Source: Amblyornis subalaris (lineage: Eukaryota > Chordata > Aves > Passeriformes > Ptilonorhynchidae). From it: DNA of 64,000 nt. The stretch lies in NCBI GenBank assembly GCA_018881555.1, contig JACAXG010000032.1, positions 3,422,837-3,486,836 of the forward strand, written 5' to 3'. Below are positions 23,366-36,054 of this stretch, one piece after another. A model generated the notes under the pieces. That model was not told the origin of the DNA and ran no database searches. It saw only the letters and a program-made list of their open reading frames with translations. Positions within the stretch are counted from its first letter, which is position 1; each line of letters starts with the position of its first letter. The position numbers were made by a program, and so were the translations under genes.

Positions 23366-23530
23366 GAATCATAGACTCAGTTGGAAAAGATCTTTAAGAT
23401 CATCAAGTCCAAGCATTAACCCAGCACTGCCACATCCACTACTAAACCCTCTTCCTGGGTGCCACATCTACACGTCCTTTAAATACCTCCAGGACTGGTA
23501 ACTCAAGCACTTCCCTGGATTAGTAAGTAA
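23366..23530 (-). mobile_element. CR1-type LINE fragment
   Basis: The plus strand opens AATCATAGACTCAGTTGGAA, then AAGATCATCAAGTCCAAGCA, CACTACTAAACC and AAATACCTCCAGGACTGGTA. This is the reverse-complement 3' end of a CR1 subfamily. The inner border near 23530 is uncertain because the sequence decays into the adjacent LTR-like element. Confidence 0.9.
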
Positions 23531-23599
23531 TTCCTGAGTACCATCAGACAGGCCTTTTTGCTGCCATAGCTGCAGTCACAACTTCTGACTGATTGCACA

Positions 23600-24190
23600 T
23601 CTGGAGAGCTGTTAAGATCCTATTGTTGGGATTTTTAGACAGAGATTTTCCTACTCAAATTGAGGTGCAAATGAAACCATATGCCAAATTCAATAAGTGC
23701 AGATTTTATTTAACAGTAAAATGTGAGGGAGAGTGGGAGAAAGATATAGAAAAGAGGGTAGAGATAGAGAAGGAGAGAGAGACAAATCAAGTGGAAAGAT
23801 AGTCACTACCCCTGTGGATCCGGCCGTGTTCTGTCGGTCCTTCTTCAGTCTGGTCTTCTCAATGGTAGGGGTCTCACAAAATGTAGAGTTTAATGGGTTA
23901 ATATACAGTCAGGTATATGTGGGAATGCCCAAGCACCTCCCCTGCAGGGGGGAGTTTTACACTGTCTTTTACAAGACTGTGGATCATCCGCAGTCCTCTG
24001 GTGGAAGGCCCCAGGAATGAGGCTGGGNATGCTTTGGGGGTCTGCTGGCTTATGACACCTTTTAAGACATGACAGCTGCCTCTCCCAACAGTGTAGTAGA
24101 GCCAGTTATTCCCCATCAGAAGGGGTGGATACCCTCAGGCCTGGATGTGAACATGAATGTCCTGTGCTCAGTGTGTCTCCTTTTGAGTCA
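23600..24190 (-). mobile_element. Probable solo LTR of an endogenous retrovirus (non-coding)
   Basis: Read on the minus strand the segment has an LTR-like order. A GC-richer U3-like part is followed by a TATA-like word (TATATTAA, 23898-23905), then about 190 bp with a long CT-rich stretch (23720-23800), an AATAAA polyadenylation signal at 23705-23710 and a short U5-like end. The overall wording resembles a retroviral LTR family that I believe is common in songbirds. No gag, pol or env reading frame is attached. Both borders are guesses; a terminal TG...CA pair and target-site duplication were not established. Confidence 0.5.
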
Positions 24191-26682
24191 GTGGGCTATG
24201 ATCTCCCCCAGCCAGAGCTGACTTTGAGCACAGTTGCTGAGCTGGTCTTCCTCATGGACTCCTTGCCGTGATACATTCTTCTGCCCCTGCCTTGTTTACC
24301 TCTCCTTAGGCTTGAGATAATTTGGACAATAGTACCATCTTTATATTATCTTGAGTTCCCATCAGGTGGCTTAACTTACTGTCCAAATTTCCAGGAATTC
24401 GTGGAGGAAGATTGGGGGGGGGGGGNGGAGCCAGTGGTCACAGATGAGGAATAGCTTCTTTACACAGTTTGCCATAGTGGGCAAAGTCCTTTTTTGTGTT
24501 TAAGGCAGTTGTGATCTTTAAGTCTCTTACAAGAGCATATCCTCTGCTGCAGGTATATTCTAAAAAACTTCAGATCCAGCTGATTTTACTGGCAGATGCC
24601 CTTTGAGTCAGCATTTTGGCTGCCACTGAAGGGGGCGGTGCTCCAGATGATGGCTGTTACTCACAGGTCCAACAGGCTGCTGGGTGAAAGCCAGGCACCT
24701 GTATATTCATACACAGGCACTGTTGGTCCTGTGTTAGAGCCCAGCCATGTGTAACTGAGAACGAAATTTTGTCTGGATGTCTAAAGTCAAGTCCTTGACT
24801 GGCAGAACGCAAGAACAGAATCGGAGCAGGCAGAATAGCATCATCAAAATATTGGAGATGGTAGAGCTGTTGTTAAAGCCCTAATATTTTAAACATGGCT
24901 TGCAAAGAGGATTGGGTACAAAACTGGGTCTGTGCCCATGTTTTTTGTTGTCCTCTTTATCAAGAACTCTCAAGATACTCTCTTTAAAAAGCTTTTTATT
25001 CAAACTTTGCTTTGGAGATTCAGAGGTTGCCTTCTTTGGAAAGCTNAAGTTTCATAAGAACTGGTCATGTTTTGACATGATGGGAGCAGTCTTTTGAAAC
25101 TTTGAAACTAGATTCAAACCTCTTGAAAGTGTATATTAAGTTCTATGCATCGTGTATCCTTAGGTGAAAGGGCACCTACGTTAATGACTCTAAACTTCCT
25201 AAAGGAAGAGATAAGAATTCCAAAAGACACCTCTGCAATCCACAGGAAGTCCAGGGAAGATCGGACTTGATATTCCTCATGGTTAAGGTTTAAAAAGGCA
25301 GAAAAAATGTTCAGTGATTCTAGTTTGNGGGTTTTTTAAATAGTCCCTTGTGATTTCACTAAAAAACATTCACTCGCGTGCAGGAAGGATACACTCAGAG
25401 ATGTGTTCAGAGGGTAGTCGGTCCTCTGGATGATAAACTTCTGATTCTAACAGAATACTTGGTTCCAGTGACAGCAGTAGCAAGTGTGCTGTGGCTTGGC
25501 ATAGTGTAACTTCAGAGAAGGGATCTCTGATCAGTTTTGGATTTCAGGCTATTGAAACAGATTGAAACAGACTGTTGATTTCATTAAACATACTGTTTAG
25601 TGCCCCAACAGCAGCTGCTTGGTCTTACCCTTGATGTGTGAGCACTATAATATGATCCTGGCATTCCTCTTGCAAAAATGTCATAAATATTTTCTTGGGT
25701 GGCAGTCCAGGGGGAAGGTGACGCCACAGTTCTGTGGATCTGAAGTGTCAGGAGAAAAAAATGCATTGAGTAAACTATGGCAGCAGCTCCCCTTGCATTT
25801 TCTTCCAAGAGGAGCCATGTTCTGGCTGTTGGCAACTCTCTGAGGTTAATCCTGTGATTGTCTACTTTAACTGGGTATGAAAGGACAGGTAGTTCTGTTT
25901 TCAGTAGGGTTTTCTGTGGGAAAGCAGAGATGTTTTGGTTAGTGTACCCTTTAGGCTGTTGGGCAACAAGACTGTGTATCAGACAGTCAAAAGCAGAAGG
26001 CGACTGCAAGGGATCATGTCCTCCTTTAACTTGCTCAGTCCTGATAGGTGTTTGTCTAATTTTCCTCAAGGACCTTCACAGATGGAAACTGTGGTTGGCC
26101 CATGAGTCTGCTCCAGCAGCTTGCTTTGTATTTCAGGCTTTAATCCAGTTCCCTAGTTGGCTCTTCACAAACCTCAAGTTGTCCCTGTGCTCCAGGGAGC
26201 TCCTTCTTCCTTTCATGGTCTCTTTCAGCTATTGTCTCTGCCATTCCTGGGAATGCCCTTAGACAAAGGAGAGGTGGATGGGGCTTGACCAGAGTCACAG
26301 TGAACAGACCTTTGTTTTAAAATAAACCTGGTGAGAGATCATGGGATCTTCTCACCTGCCATGGTGGGTAAGAGCACTTTCAGCTCCTGTGAATGAAGAC
26401 CTGTTCTGAATGAATCTGCATCTCTTCACAGAAATGCTGTGTTCCTGCCATGTTGCCTGCAGTGGCTCATGGCAGGCGCTTTGGGATGGAATACAGGAAA
26501 CAGGCCATGCCCAAATTTGTCTTCTTGCAGAGTAGGAGCAGTGTTGGGATGGGGTCTGTCTGATGTCCTGTTGCAATGGAAGTCTTTGCATTGATTTTCT
26601 TGAGCTTTGAACTGGATCCTGGAAGAGGGTCAGTTAAAACTCTTTGTGCCAATGCCTGAACTCTGTGTATTTTCTTCCCTAG

Positions 26683-26848
26683 GCAAATCCAAAACACGCA
26701 CACAGGGCTGGATTTGTCGGTGCCGGAATACCAGGAAATCCGTGGGAAGATGATGTCTGGCCATGTTGAGTATCACATTGTCGTTGTTACCCGACTGGCT
26801 GCCTTCAAATCTGCAAAGCACAAGCCTGAAGATGTGGTTCAATTTATG
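26683..26848 (+). CDS. HS1BP3: HS1BP3, coding exon 2 (first half of PX domain)
   Basis: The acceptor CTTCCCTAG precedes 26683 and the donor ATG|GTAAAT follows 26848. The exon encodes residues 15-70 in phase with exon 1. It reads from NTHTGLDLSVPEYQEIRGKM through SGHVEYHIVVVTRLAAFK to HKPEDVVQFM. This is the beta-strand part of the PX domain and is nearly identical to my recollection of the human block. The exon ends in phase 0, so exon 3 starts on a whole codon. Confidence 0.97.
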
Positions 26849-29800
26849 GTAAATACTTAATCAGATCTGTATTAATGATCACTTTCTTAATCAGCTTGGA
26901 ATATTTCTGTCCTGATGTACCAGATGATTTGTCATCCATCACAGGCTCTCAGGGTCAAGGTGCTTGGTAGGACAACATGATCTGTATAATTTCTGCAATT
27001 CCTATTCCATTATGTATATTCCATTATATATATATTTTTTGATTGATCTTTTTATTCCAGGAGCTAAAAGCAACAATGACTGTTGTTGTCCTCAAGGCAT
27101 TTTTCATTATGGATCAACAAATAGAAAGCAATTAAGCATTTTAGAAGTCTTGCTACAAAATTAGTTTCTCTGATAGATGTATCAGCACTGGGACTTGGTA
27201 CATAAATATGAAATAGATATATACTAGATTATTTGACTGGATCTATTACCTTGATGTGGCTTTTAAAATCCTTGGTAAGAGAGTTTTACAAGGAAATGTC
27301 CATATAAAATATTATCGAATTGGATTGTCTTACATTATACCTGCAGAGTAAATGTTTGAAAACAGCACATGACTTAAAACAGGTGAAATTAATCTCATCT
27401 GTAGTATGTGCACATCCATTTAAGCTATTTCACCTGGGCCTGTCTATCGAGTTGATGTCAAAAGGTGCATTTAGGGTGTTTTATTTGATCTTCTTTAGCT
27501 GCCTGCTGAACCACTCCCAAGAAGTGCATTTCTCTGTCCATTGACTATAAAGGGACACACCTTGTTGCATGCTGTGAACATTGCTCTTTTCAGCTGTTTT
27601 GGCAATAACTGTAATGTCAGAGTGATGCAAGTGTGTGGTTACCTGGTAGACCATGACCTGTAGTGTAACTCGCACTCCACAGAAGATAGTTGATAAAAGG
27701 TTATTTAAACAATTTGATTTGTAGATAAACATCTGTCAGTGTTGTAAAGAGATGCATGATGAGGAGATCTCCTACATTTATTCCACACCTATGCTATATA
27801 TAACTATGGTAAAAGCAGCAATGCTGGCATAAGAGTCTGTTCTGTTCTCCCTCCTCATCCCTGACTGCTTGTTCTCGCTCCTGCAGTGTTTCCTTTTGTG
27901 TGCCAGTGTCATGTGGCTATTCCGTAATGTCAGCTAGGAACTCGTCCTGGCTAAAAATGGGTATTTTGGAGGTTGATTTACACCTGTTTCCTGAGCCTGT
28001 GAGCTGCACAGCACCATTAAAGTTGGTATTAGGACAGGGGAAGAGCCAGACACAGGCAGATAAGAGAAGGGGATGTGCAGTTGCTTTTTTTCAGGCAGCC
28101 GTGCCTGTTACATTATGTAATATTTCCATGCAGCTCTGCAAGAAAAAATCTAACTAAACCTGAGGTGTTAAACTGGACTGTTGTCATCTAACTTCATTTT
28201 GGTTCGCTTAAGAATAAGTTGATAAAATCAGCTTGTCTATATAAAGAGGAGAAACAGACTTCCCACTGCATTCCCCCTGCTTGATGGGATTGTCTGTTCC
28301 CATGTCTTTTCACTCCAGGAGGATTTTCAGCACTCAGTTGCTCTTCTCAAGTGAAATGAACCTTCCTGATTTCTCCTCTGGTGAGGCCTCCTGACATTTC
28401 ATTCTTCATGAAGAAGAAAACTGGTGGAGCCTGACGGGAATAACATTTATCTCATCGGTTATATTTTTTTTCAGCTGACTAAATATGATATATTATATAG
28501 TTTGTTGTGTGAGAGTAATTTAAAACTGTGAGCTGGGAGGTTGAGGATGGATGCTTTCCATCGATTCATTCCAGTGAGTCTTGTCTGTATGTATTACTGA
28601 AAGGAAAAGTGGGATTCACCTGTCCTAACTTATCTCTCTGTAAGTTGGATATTTTAATCTGAGTCTGTCCCTGCTTTAATGGTCAGTGAGGAGAAGGGGA
28701 ATGAGGTGACTCATCCTCTGGAAATGTCTCTCTTCTTTGACCATAAAGGGAAAGTATCTACATATTAGACAGCTGCAGNGGGGGGGCTTCAACTCCAGGC
28801 TAAAATGGTTAGGGGTCAGTAGAGTTGTACACAAGCTGTTGTGTGCACTCAGAGGTGCCCTGGGATTTTCCACCTGGCCTTCAGAAGGTTGTGGGTCTCC
28901 CATAGATCTTGTGTGGTATTTTCCTGCCACACACAAGCCCCTTGGATACCCCAAAGCATCTTGAATGGCATGGAATGCCTGTCTCTAGGCAGAATAGTCT
29001 GTTCTCTATCATTAGATGTCTGCATTTGGTTTTCTAAACTCCCATCCCAATCAGTGCAGTGCTGTTGAGAAAGATGTAGCTGAGCATCTGTGGTGTGGAG
29101 GAACCCACTTTCAATAACACACACGGCTGGTACCNTTTGAGAAACCCTGAATTACCGTAGGTGTGTGCACAGGGCTGGCAGNTGTGACAGAGGACATGAA
29201 GGCATTGGCACTGCCCTGAAGCAGCGAGGAGGGAGAACACAGTGCATCATCTAAGGTACCAGTGACTGCCTGTGTTTGGGTGAGCTGAGCTTCAGTCACA
29301 CCTTACCAAAGTGTAGGGACTCTCTGACTGTCGTGGGAGCCGAGACACTGCCTGCACGTAGGCAGATGGCTTAATGTGAAGGCAAGTCCCGGTCCTGCCA
29401 GATGAGGTGAGTTGCTCCTGTAGTGTCTGTGCAGTGCCCTGGTTGCTGGACCAGCACAAACAAGAGCTGTGACCCTTCCCCAGAGAGTTCTCAGGTGAAG
29501 TGTTGGAGAGCCAGGTGGCTGGGGAACAGGAGAGGAGAATGAGCTGACACTGGGCAGCAGATCTAACACATCAAATTTGTATCACAAAGCAGAGTGAGAT
29601 GAGGTGTCTGAAGGAGGAAGAAGAAATTACTGTGTGCCTGTTCTGGAGCAGAATAGGAGAGAGTACATCTTTTTTTTGCTTTTGTTGAAACTGGCACGTT
29701 TGAGAGGTTGGAGGAAGGAGCCAGTGTCACAGCACTGAGGTGGCACATAGGTTAGAGAAGACAGGCAGGCGTGGTAGGATTTTTGTTGGCTCTGGATACG

Positions 29801-29874
29801 TTAATCCAGTTTTGGCCATCTGGGGAGCCAGGTTTGTGTTTTGTGAGCTCCCCCTTGCCCTGTCTGTCCCTGAG

Positions 29875-30038
29875 GCCTCGGAGCAGCCGCGCTCCGTGCG
29901 GCCGCTGCGGCGCTGCCCTCAGGGCCTGCACCGCGCGGTGTGGGGCGCTGGGCGGCAGCAGCGGGAGCGCCGCGGCAGCCGGGGACCAGCCGCGTTTGCG
30001 GCTCCAGCAGCTCCTCTTTCTTTCCCTGGAAAACGACG
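29875..30038 (+). other. Exon-like CpG islet in HS1BP3 intron 2
   Basis: A 164-bp block with about twenty CpG dinucleotides sits in CpG-poor intron DNA. It is preceded by a pyrimidine-rich tract ending in CTGTCCCTGAG and followed by a good donor, ACG|GTGAGC. One frame is open throughout. The length is 2 modulo 3, so inclusion between exons 2 and 3 would shift the HS1BP3 frame; a first-exon or non-coding role fits better. It has no protein similarity that I recognise. It could also be a decayed GC-rich repeat. Confidence 0.4.
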
Positions 30039-30108
30039 GTGAGCAAGGCTGAAGCGTCCTCTAAGCTAGCTGTGATCTCTGGGATGCGATTTAAGTCACA
30101 CTGGATCG

Positions 30109-30370
30109 AGTCACAGAATCGTTTGGGTGGGAAAAGACCTCTAAGATCATCGAGTCCAGCCTTTGACTGATCACCACCTTGTCAGCTAAACCAGAGCACC
30201 AAGTGCTGTGTCTAGGCATTTCTTGAACACCTCCGGGATGGTGACTCCATCACCTCCCTGGGCAGTCCATTCCGATTAACAACCCTTTCCATGAAGAAAT
30301 TCCTTCTGATGTCCAACCTCAACCTCCCCTGGCCAGCTTGAAGCTATGTCCTCTGGTCCTGTCAAGATCG
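30109..30370 (-). mobile_element. CR1-type LINE fragment
   Basis: The plus strand reads GTCACAGAATCGTTTGGGTG, GATCATCGAGTCCAGCC, TTCTTGAACACCTCCGGGAT, GGTGACTCCATCACCTCCCT and ends in GCTATGTCCTCTGGTCCTGT. This is a clear reverse-complement CR1 3' end. Confidence 0.95.
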
Positions 30371-32714
30371 AAAGATATGTTAAGGGTCTCTGACAAAAAC
30401 CAGATGAACATCAAAAAGATTCCAGATCTGATCTGTGGAGCCTTTACAGGTCTAAACAATCCAGAATTCCCTATTCCCCAGCCTTAGGACTATGCAAAGT
30501 CAGTATCATGGCGTTTCTAATTAAAATGTTAGTGAAGCATTAACAGAAGAAGAAATTCACTTCTGCGATGACTTTCAGATCTAAATTCTTAGAAACTGGA
30601 GGGGTTTTTTTAATTTGAAAAATGCTAATTGTAAAATAGGGCAAGTAGGTTGTAGAACTGCTTAACCTTAAGGTTATATTTGGTAATTAAAGGAAAAGTC
30701 AGCTGCATTTCTTTCAAAGGTCAGAATACTCTTGTACTATCAAAAGAGGGAAATTGGTTTTCTCTGGTACTGCTGCCAAGGTGATATTTAATTATTGCCT
30801 GCAGATTTGCCATTTTCTGTGATAAAAAGAAAAGGCTTTGCTTTCTTAAAGGCATTTCATCTAGCCACACCTAAGCTTTTTTAGCAATTAACTTCTCCCT
30901 TCCCAGCCTTATTAAAAATGCACCCAGCCTTTAGTGCCATCTATTTGTATCTGCATCCAGTTTGATTCTTTTTTACAAGTTATTTGTTAGTCAAGTTCTT
31001 TCTTTTTCAAGGCTGAACAAACAACTACGGGTGTTGGACAGGCATAGCACAATTTAGGGAGGCATTTACCATAGAACTGTCTTCCTCTCATAAAAAGAGG
31101 GAGTGTATGAGTACGTGGGTGTGTATTCATTTATGTTTTCATCATTGTCTTTTTGCATATGTTGGCCTTCTCTTTTTGGGCCTCACAATCTGTGCATTGG
31201 AGTTGTTTTTTCTTGACCATACAGGTGTGTTGTGAAGAAAAATTCCTTCACTTTATGACTTCTGTCGTGTGAGAAGGGGGGAAAAAATAATCCATGCTCA
31301 GTGTAGCAATAGGTTCAGGAGCCACTAAGGATTCATGTTGATTAAAAAGAAATATTAGAGTTCTTGCTCTTCTGCTGGGCAAAACAGATGGGGAGAACAG
31401 CATGTGGTCATGTAATTAAAATTTACCATAATGCATACCCANGGGGTCACCGAGCAACGTTAATTCTGGTATGGCTTGAATTGGGAGCTTCCAAGCAAAA
31501 GCTTGGGTTGTGCTGTCTGGGAGAGGGGATGCTCTTGATTCCTGTACCCAAAGCTAGTGGTTGTTTTGAAGGAAGCACTGATGGATCTCCATTTTCTGAC
31601 AGTGTTAAGAAGTGGGCTTTGTAAGAAGAAAGTCACAGTAGCCCTGTTTTTCATTAAATACTATAAAATCAAGCGTGCTCTTCGCCAGCATGCACTGGCT
31701 GGCAAAGGGCTCGAGTTAGCTCTAAGATGTCCGTTTTGTTGAAATGCTTGCAGTAGATAAAAACATATGAAGACAAGTTTGAGGTCAGAAATGGGGCATT
31801 AAAAGGCGCTTTAAAGGGAAAGGAGGCATTAAATCACATTAATACTGAATGGGATCAAATTCTGCGCACAACTGAGAGTCCCAGGCTCGTATCCTACAGC
31901 CATTCCGGTGTGTACTTTCATGCGTGAGGCCCTTGGGAAGAGGGGGGCAAGGCACATGCATGAGATTTGAGGGATTAGCAGCAAACTTCAGATTTTCACT
32001 TTGAACTTCACGGTGGTTTTCTTAACCTTCTAGCTATACTTGATCACATTCAAATTATGTATTTGTTCCCAGTGGGAAAAAAAAAAATATTCAACCCATC
32101 CCTGTCTCTCTTTTAAGTTCTGTGTTGGATGTTAATTGTTACAGGCAAATAGGGTCTTGACCTGGCAAATGTGCACATGCTTTGCTGTATTTGCATGATT
32201 AACTCCTTTGAAGTGAAGTAGATTGAGCCTTTGATATTGTGACTTGACAGAACTCCTTGAAGTGTGTGCACTCAGGCTGACTTACAGGTGGTGGGGGTTT
32301 AGCTCCACAGTGCTCGCAGGGTTCAGTTAGAGGCACGGAGCGGGAGAGGATAACTGCAGGATCAAGACCTGGAGGAATTACAGGCAGAAGAAGAAAAATA
32401 TTTGAATATTAATCAAATGGAACTTTGTTTTTAAAATGNTGTTTAGAGCAGCACTTATTTCTTATCCTGACATTTTGGTCCGTAGGATCCATCAGCGATT
32501 TTCAAAGGGTTGTGAGCGATAACTGGGAAAAGCAAGATTTAATGTTGTTACATGCTGATACAACTTTCTCCTGGAAAACTGACAGAGGATGTAAAATTGA
32601 AGGGGTCCAAAATTGTCATGGCAGAGCAGTGCTTCCTTACTGGAAAGATGTGAGAATGCTCTGTGTGATGTCTGGGACTTGAGCTGAGAAAATACACTAT
32701 GTGGAACCTGGCTG

Positions 32715-33214
32715 GCACTTGATGAGGCCCCTGTGCTGCCTCTGTGCTGCTGCATCCAGCTCTGGGGTCCCAACGACAGGAGAGACATGAACCTGTGGAG
32801 CAGATCCACAGGAAGGGTCATGGAACTGGAACACCTCTCCTGTGAAGAGACAGAGAGCTGTTCAGCATGGAGAAGGCTCCAGGGTGACCTTAGAGCCCCT
32901 TCTAGTACATAAAGGGGCCATAAGAAAGCAGAAGAGGAACTGTTTACAAGGACATAGAATGATGGGACAAGGGGCAATGACCTTAAGCTGAAGAAGAGAA
33001 GGTTTAGATTAGATATAAGGAAGAAATTCTTTACTGCGAGGGTAGTGACACACTGGAACAGGTTGCCCAGAGAAGCTGTGAATGCCCCCTCCCTGAAAGT
33101 GTTCATGCCAGGTTGGATGGGGCTTTGAGCAACCTGGTCTAGTGGAAGGTGTCCCTGCCCATGGAACTGGATGATCTTTAAGGTCCCTTCCAACCTAACC
33201 TGCTCTCTGATTCT
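32715..33214 (+). mobile_element. CR1-type LINE, 3' end fragment (longest in window)
   Basis: It opens in the CR1 coding tail (CTGCTGCATCCAGCTCTGGG, AGGAGAGACATGAACCTGTG) and runs through AGAGAGCTGTTCAGCATGGA, ATATAAGGAAGAAATTCTTT, GGTTGCCCAGAGAAGCTGTG and GGCTTTGAGCAACCTGGTCT. It ends in AAGGTCCCTTCCAACCTAAC and CTCTGATTCTC. The copy is about 500 bp, with no intact reverse transcriptase. Confidence 0.95.
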
Positions 33215-36054
33215 CAGTGCACCAGTCTGAGGTTGTTGTGCTCAGCCAGCCTTTTCAGCTGGCATTTCAAGCACCAAACCCAAGGTGAAGCTGGCAGCAG
33301 TGCTGAGCGAGGGTGTCGAGGAACCAGTGGCTCCCAGGGCTTGAGGCACAGGGACAGCGGGCGCAGGGCCCCAGCTGGCAGGGGCTTGCAGGGGCCAGCT
33401 TTGGGCTTAGCTAAGCGGGGAATGGTTTTGGCTGGAGGTGTGACGCCTCAGTGGTGCAGTGGGTATTCCAGCAGAGGGCATCCCGGCACTGCTGGTTATT
33501 GGCTTGCACGGTGTGCTGCAGGCCGTGGGGAAGCACATTAGTATGCTTTGGAGACAGCGCTGTCACACTTGGTATTCCGTGTCGCGTCCACGGTCGGCGT
33601 TGTTGTTCAAAGCCCACGCAGATCCACAAAGGCGCAATTAGCGATGAGATGCGAGGGTGTGCGTTTGCTTTAGGTTCAGTGGTGTAATTAGACATAAATT
33701 GAGATTTATGAATAATTTACAGAGTTTGATAGAGGAGGAATGAAAATTAAGTGGGGAAAGAAATAAGTTTGTGTATCTCAGCTCAGTGTTAGAGTATTTT
33801 AAAACTGTTTTGGCATAATCTTGATGGGCTGCTGTCTTGTAATGCTTTCAGAAATTAATTTGGTAGTTATTATTGAAATTAATTAGATGTTAAATGTTTT
33901 TCACAAATCAGACTTAATTTCTTTTTTCNTGGGGGGAGAGTAATCATGTATTTTTCTGAGAAAGCACCAGTGAATTCCTCACTGCCCGTGTATGCTTACA
34001 CAGTATTGTTGGGAGGGGCTCAGGCATCATACCTTCTTCAGAGTGCTGCTGGGACCTAGCAAACTAGAAATGTACAGCAATTCAGAAACTCTGGAATTGC
34101 TTTCCTCTCTCTTTTTGGGATATCTGTCAAAGTGAATATTACAATATTCTGGAACATCTCAGTTTCCCTCACTTTAGTGCTTGGTTGCTAAATGGCATTT
34201 CAGATCCCGCATGTGGAGCACATTGTTACTCAACCTTTGTTGCTTTCATGAGACAAGTTTAAAGTTCTTGTTTTTCATTCCCCTGCCAACTCAGTTTGGG
34301 TTTTGTGCTTCAGATCTTTGTTATAGAGCTGCTTGCCTTTTGTGACTGGACACTGAACCCACAGTGAACATTGTACAGCTGAAAGACAAATGCTTTTCGA
34401 TCAGCTGGCTTGGTTGCTAATTACTGCAAAAGGCAAGGAAGCNTGAAAGCTGAGGTGGTTATTGCTCTTTGTGCCCACATCTGATTAAGTGAACTGGTCA
34501 AGGTGTGCCTGTTACTGTCAGGGCCTGTTCCCTGGCCTGGAGGGCAGCTCACACAGTCTGGCTGCATCTGTGGGATGAAACTTTCTTATCATCTGCAGTG
34601 GGCTGGCTGCTGAGGGGTCTCTGCACCAGGCCAAATCTTGGGCTGAAAAGTTACCTGGGGGAGTGCTAGCTGCCCAGAGTGTAAAAACTGTGCCAGACAT
34701 TGTCAGGTTCCAGTAGACACTATAAATAAAGTTTTTAGTAGACACTCTCAGGTTCCAGTGCCTGGGACTATGCCTGATACTGTTGAGTTTGCTCGTATAG
34801 ATGCAGTTTGGGGGTTCTGCATTAATGTATATCTCTTCTCCCTTCTGTGCTTTTTGTTAGGTTGACTTTTATCGCTGTGTTGGTGGAAGAACTCTGCCTT
34901 CTTCCGTTCCAAGATGTGGTGCTTGAGTCTCTCCATCTTTATATCCTATCCATCTTAATATGTGCAATACTGCACATATTTCAGTGTTAATTAGGATTCA
35001 CTCCACTAGAGTTCATCAACATGTGTTACAGGAGGATAAGAGCTGGACCCTAAAAGAGTATCTCTGCCATATGCACTCCACTAGCACTATTTTTGGATTG
35101 TTTTTTTAATCTCTGTACTAATTGAAACACATTGATAGGTCCATGGAGGGCCTTGACAAATATATTATCTCTATAATACCAAAGAGCATGACAGTCACCC
35201 TCACTNAATCTGTAACATCACTCAGAGATAGTGTTTTGTTTGTGGGGAGTTTTGTGTATTGGTTTAAGGTACTGGATTCAATACTTAATATGACATAGAA
35301 GCCACACATTTTCTAATCAACATTCCCATAGCTATTGCTTTCTTTTTAATATCTTGGGCCCTATTTCTCCTCAGGCTTCCTGTTTTTGTCTGCTGAAGGA
35401 ATGACTCCATTCATTGTTGGCATCTTCTCCCTTTATGAGAGCCTGTAGGCCATGGCCAAGTTGTTGATTTTTGTTTTCTCATGGAGGAACTGAATAGTCA
35501 GGGGTCAGCTGAAGTCTTTGCCCTTAGGTTTTTGTGCTATGTGCTCTGCAGGGCAGCAAATGTGACAGTTTTTTTAGGCCTAAGCAGCCAAAGGGCACTG
35601 AAGCCACCAGGAGCGAGAAATGGGACCATGGTGAGAAGATTTAGGCAGCTTTCTCCATCATATACCTACCTGGCAGGGCTTTTCTTCCCTCCTGTCTCTC
35701 AGGACCGGGCATCACTTTTAGTGGACAAGGATTCCTGCTGTCAGAAAAGTATCTGGAACAGTGACCTTCCCAGCATTTCATTAGCTGATGAGTCAGACAA
35801 ACGGATCCTGGCAATGAACTTCAATTCCATTAGGCAGTGGATTCTAATAACGGAATTAGAAGACCAGCAACAGTGCTTGAGGATTCGCTGGGTACATAGC
35901 AGGCTTTTACTAGGCCATATGTAAAACTCCTTGCTAATACATGGTTTTCCACTTCACTTTCCACAGTTAATGTTTCACAACACTTAAACTGCTGCTTTGC
36001 TGCTCCTGTCCCCCGTGTAAAGAAGTGTACCCAGGCAACACATTTTCATTGCAG

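Larger units (their letters stand above)
20626..26682 (+). other. HS1BP3: HS1BP3 intron 1
   Basis: A GT-AG intron of 6,057 bp (GTACCG to CCCTAG). The first 550 bp belong to the CpG island. It carries two minus-strand CR1 fragments, a probable minus-strand LTR near 23.6-24.2 kb, a poly-G run near 24414-24424 and an octamer-like ATGCAAATTAA at 22363-22373. No other exon or gene is supported. Confidence 0.85.
26849..36054 (+). other. HS1BP3: HS1BP3 intron 2
   Basis: A GT-AG intron of 9,206 bp. It contains a minus-strand CR1 fragment (30109-30370), a plus-strand CR1 fragment (32715-33214) and an isolated CpG-rich islet with splice-like borders just before the first CR1 (29875-30038). A moderately GC-rich patch with several CpG at 33290-33620 follows the second CR1. 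The rest is AT-rich intron sequence without a recognisable gene. Confidence 0.85.

Noticed and set aside
32492..33193. A 233-codon minus-strand frame
   Set aside because: Mostly the antisense reading of a CR1 3' end; no coding meaning.
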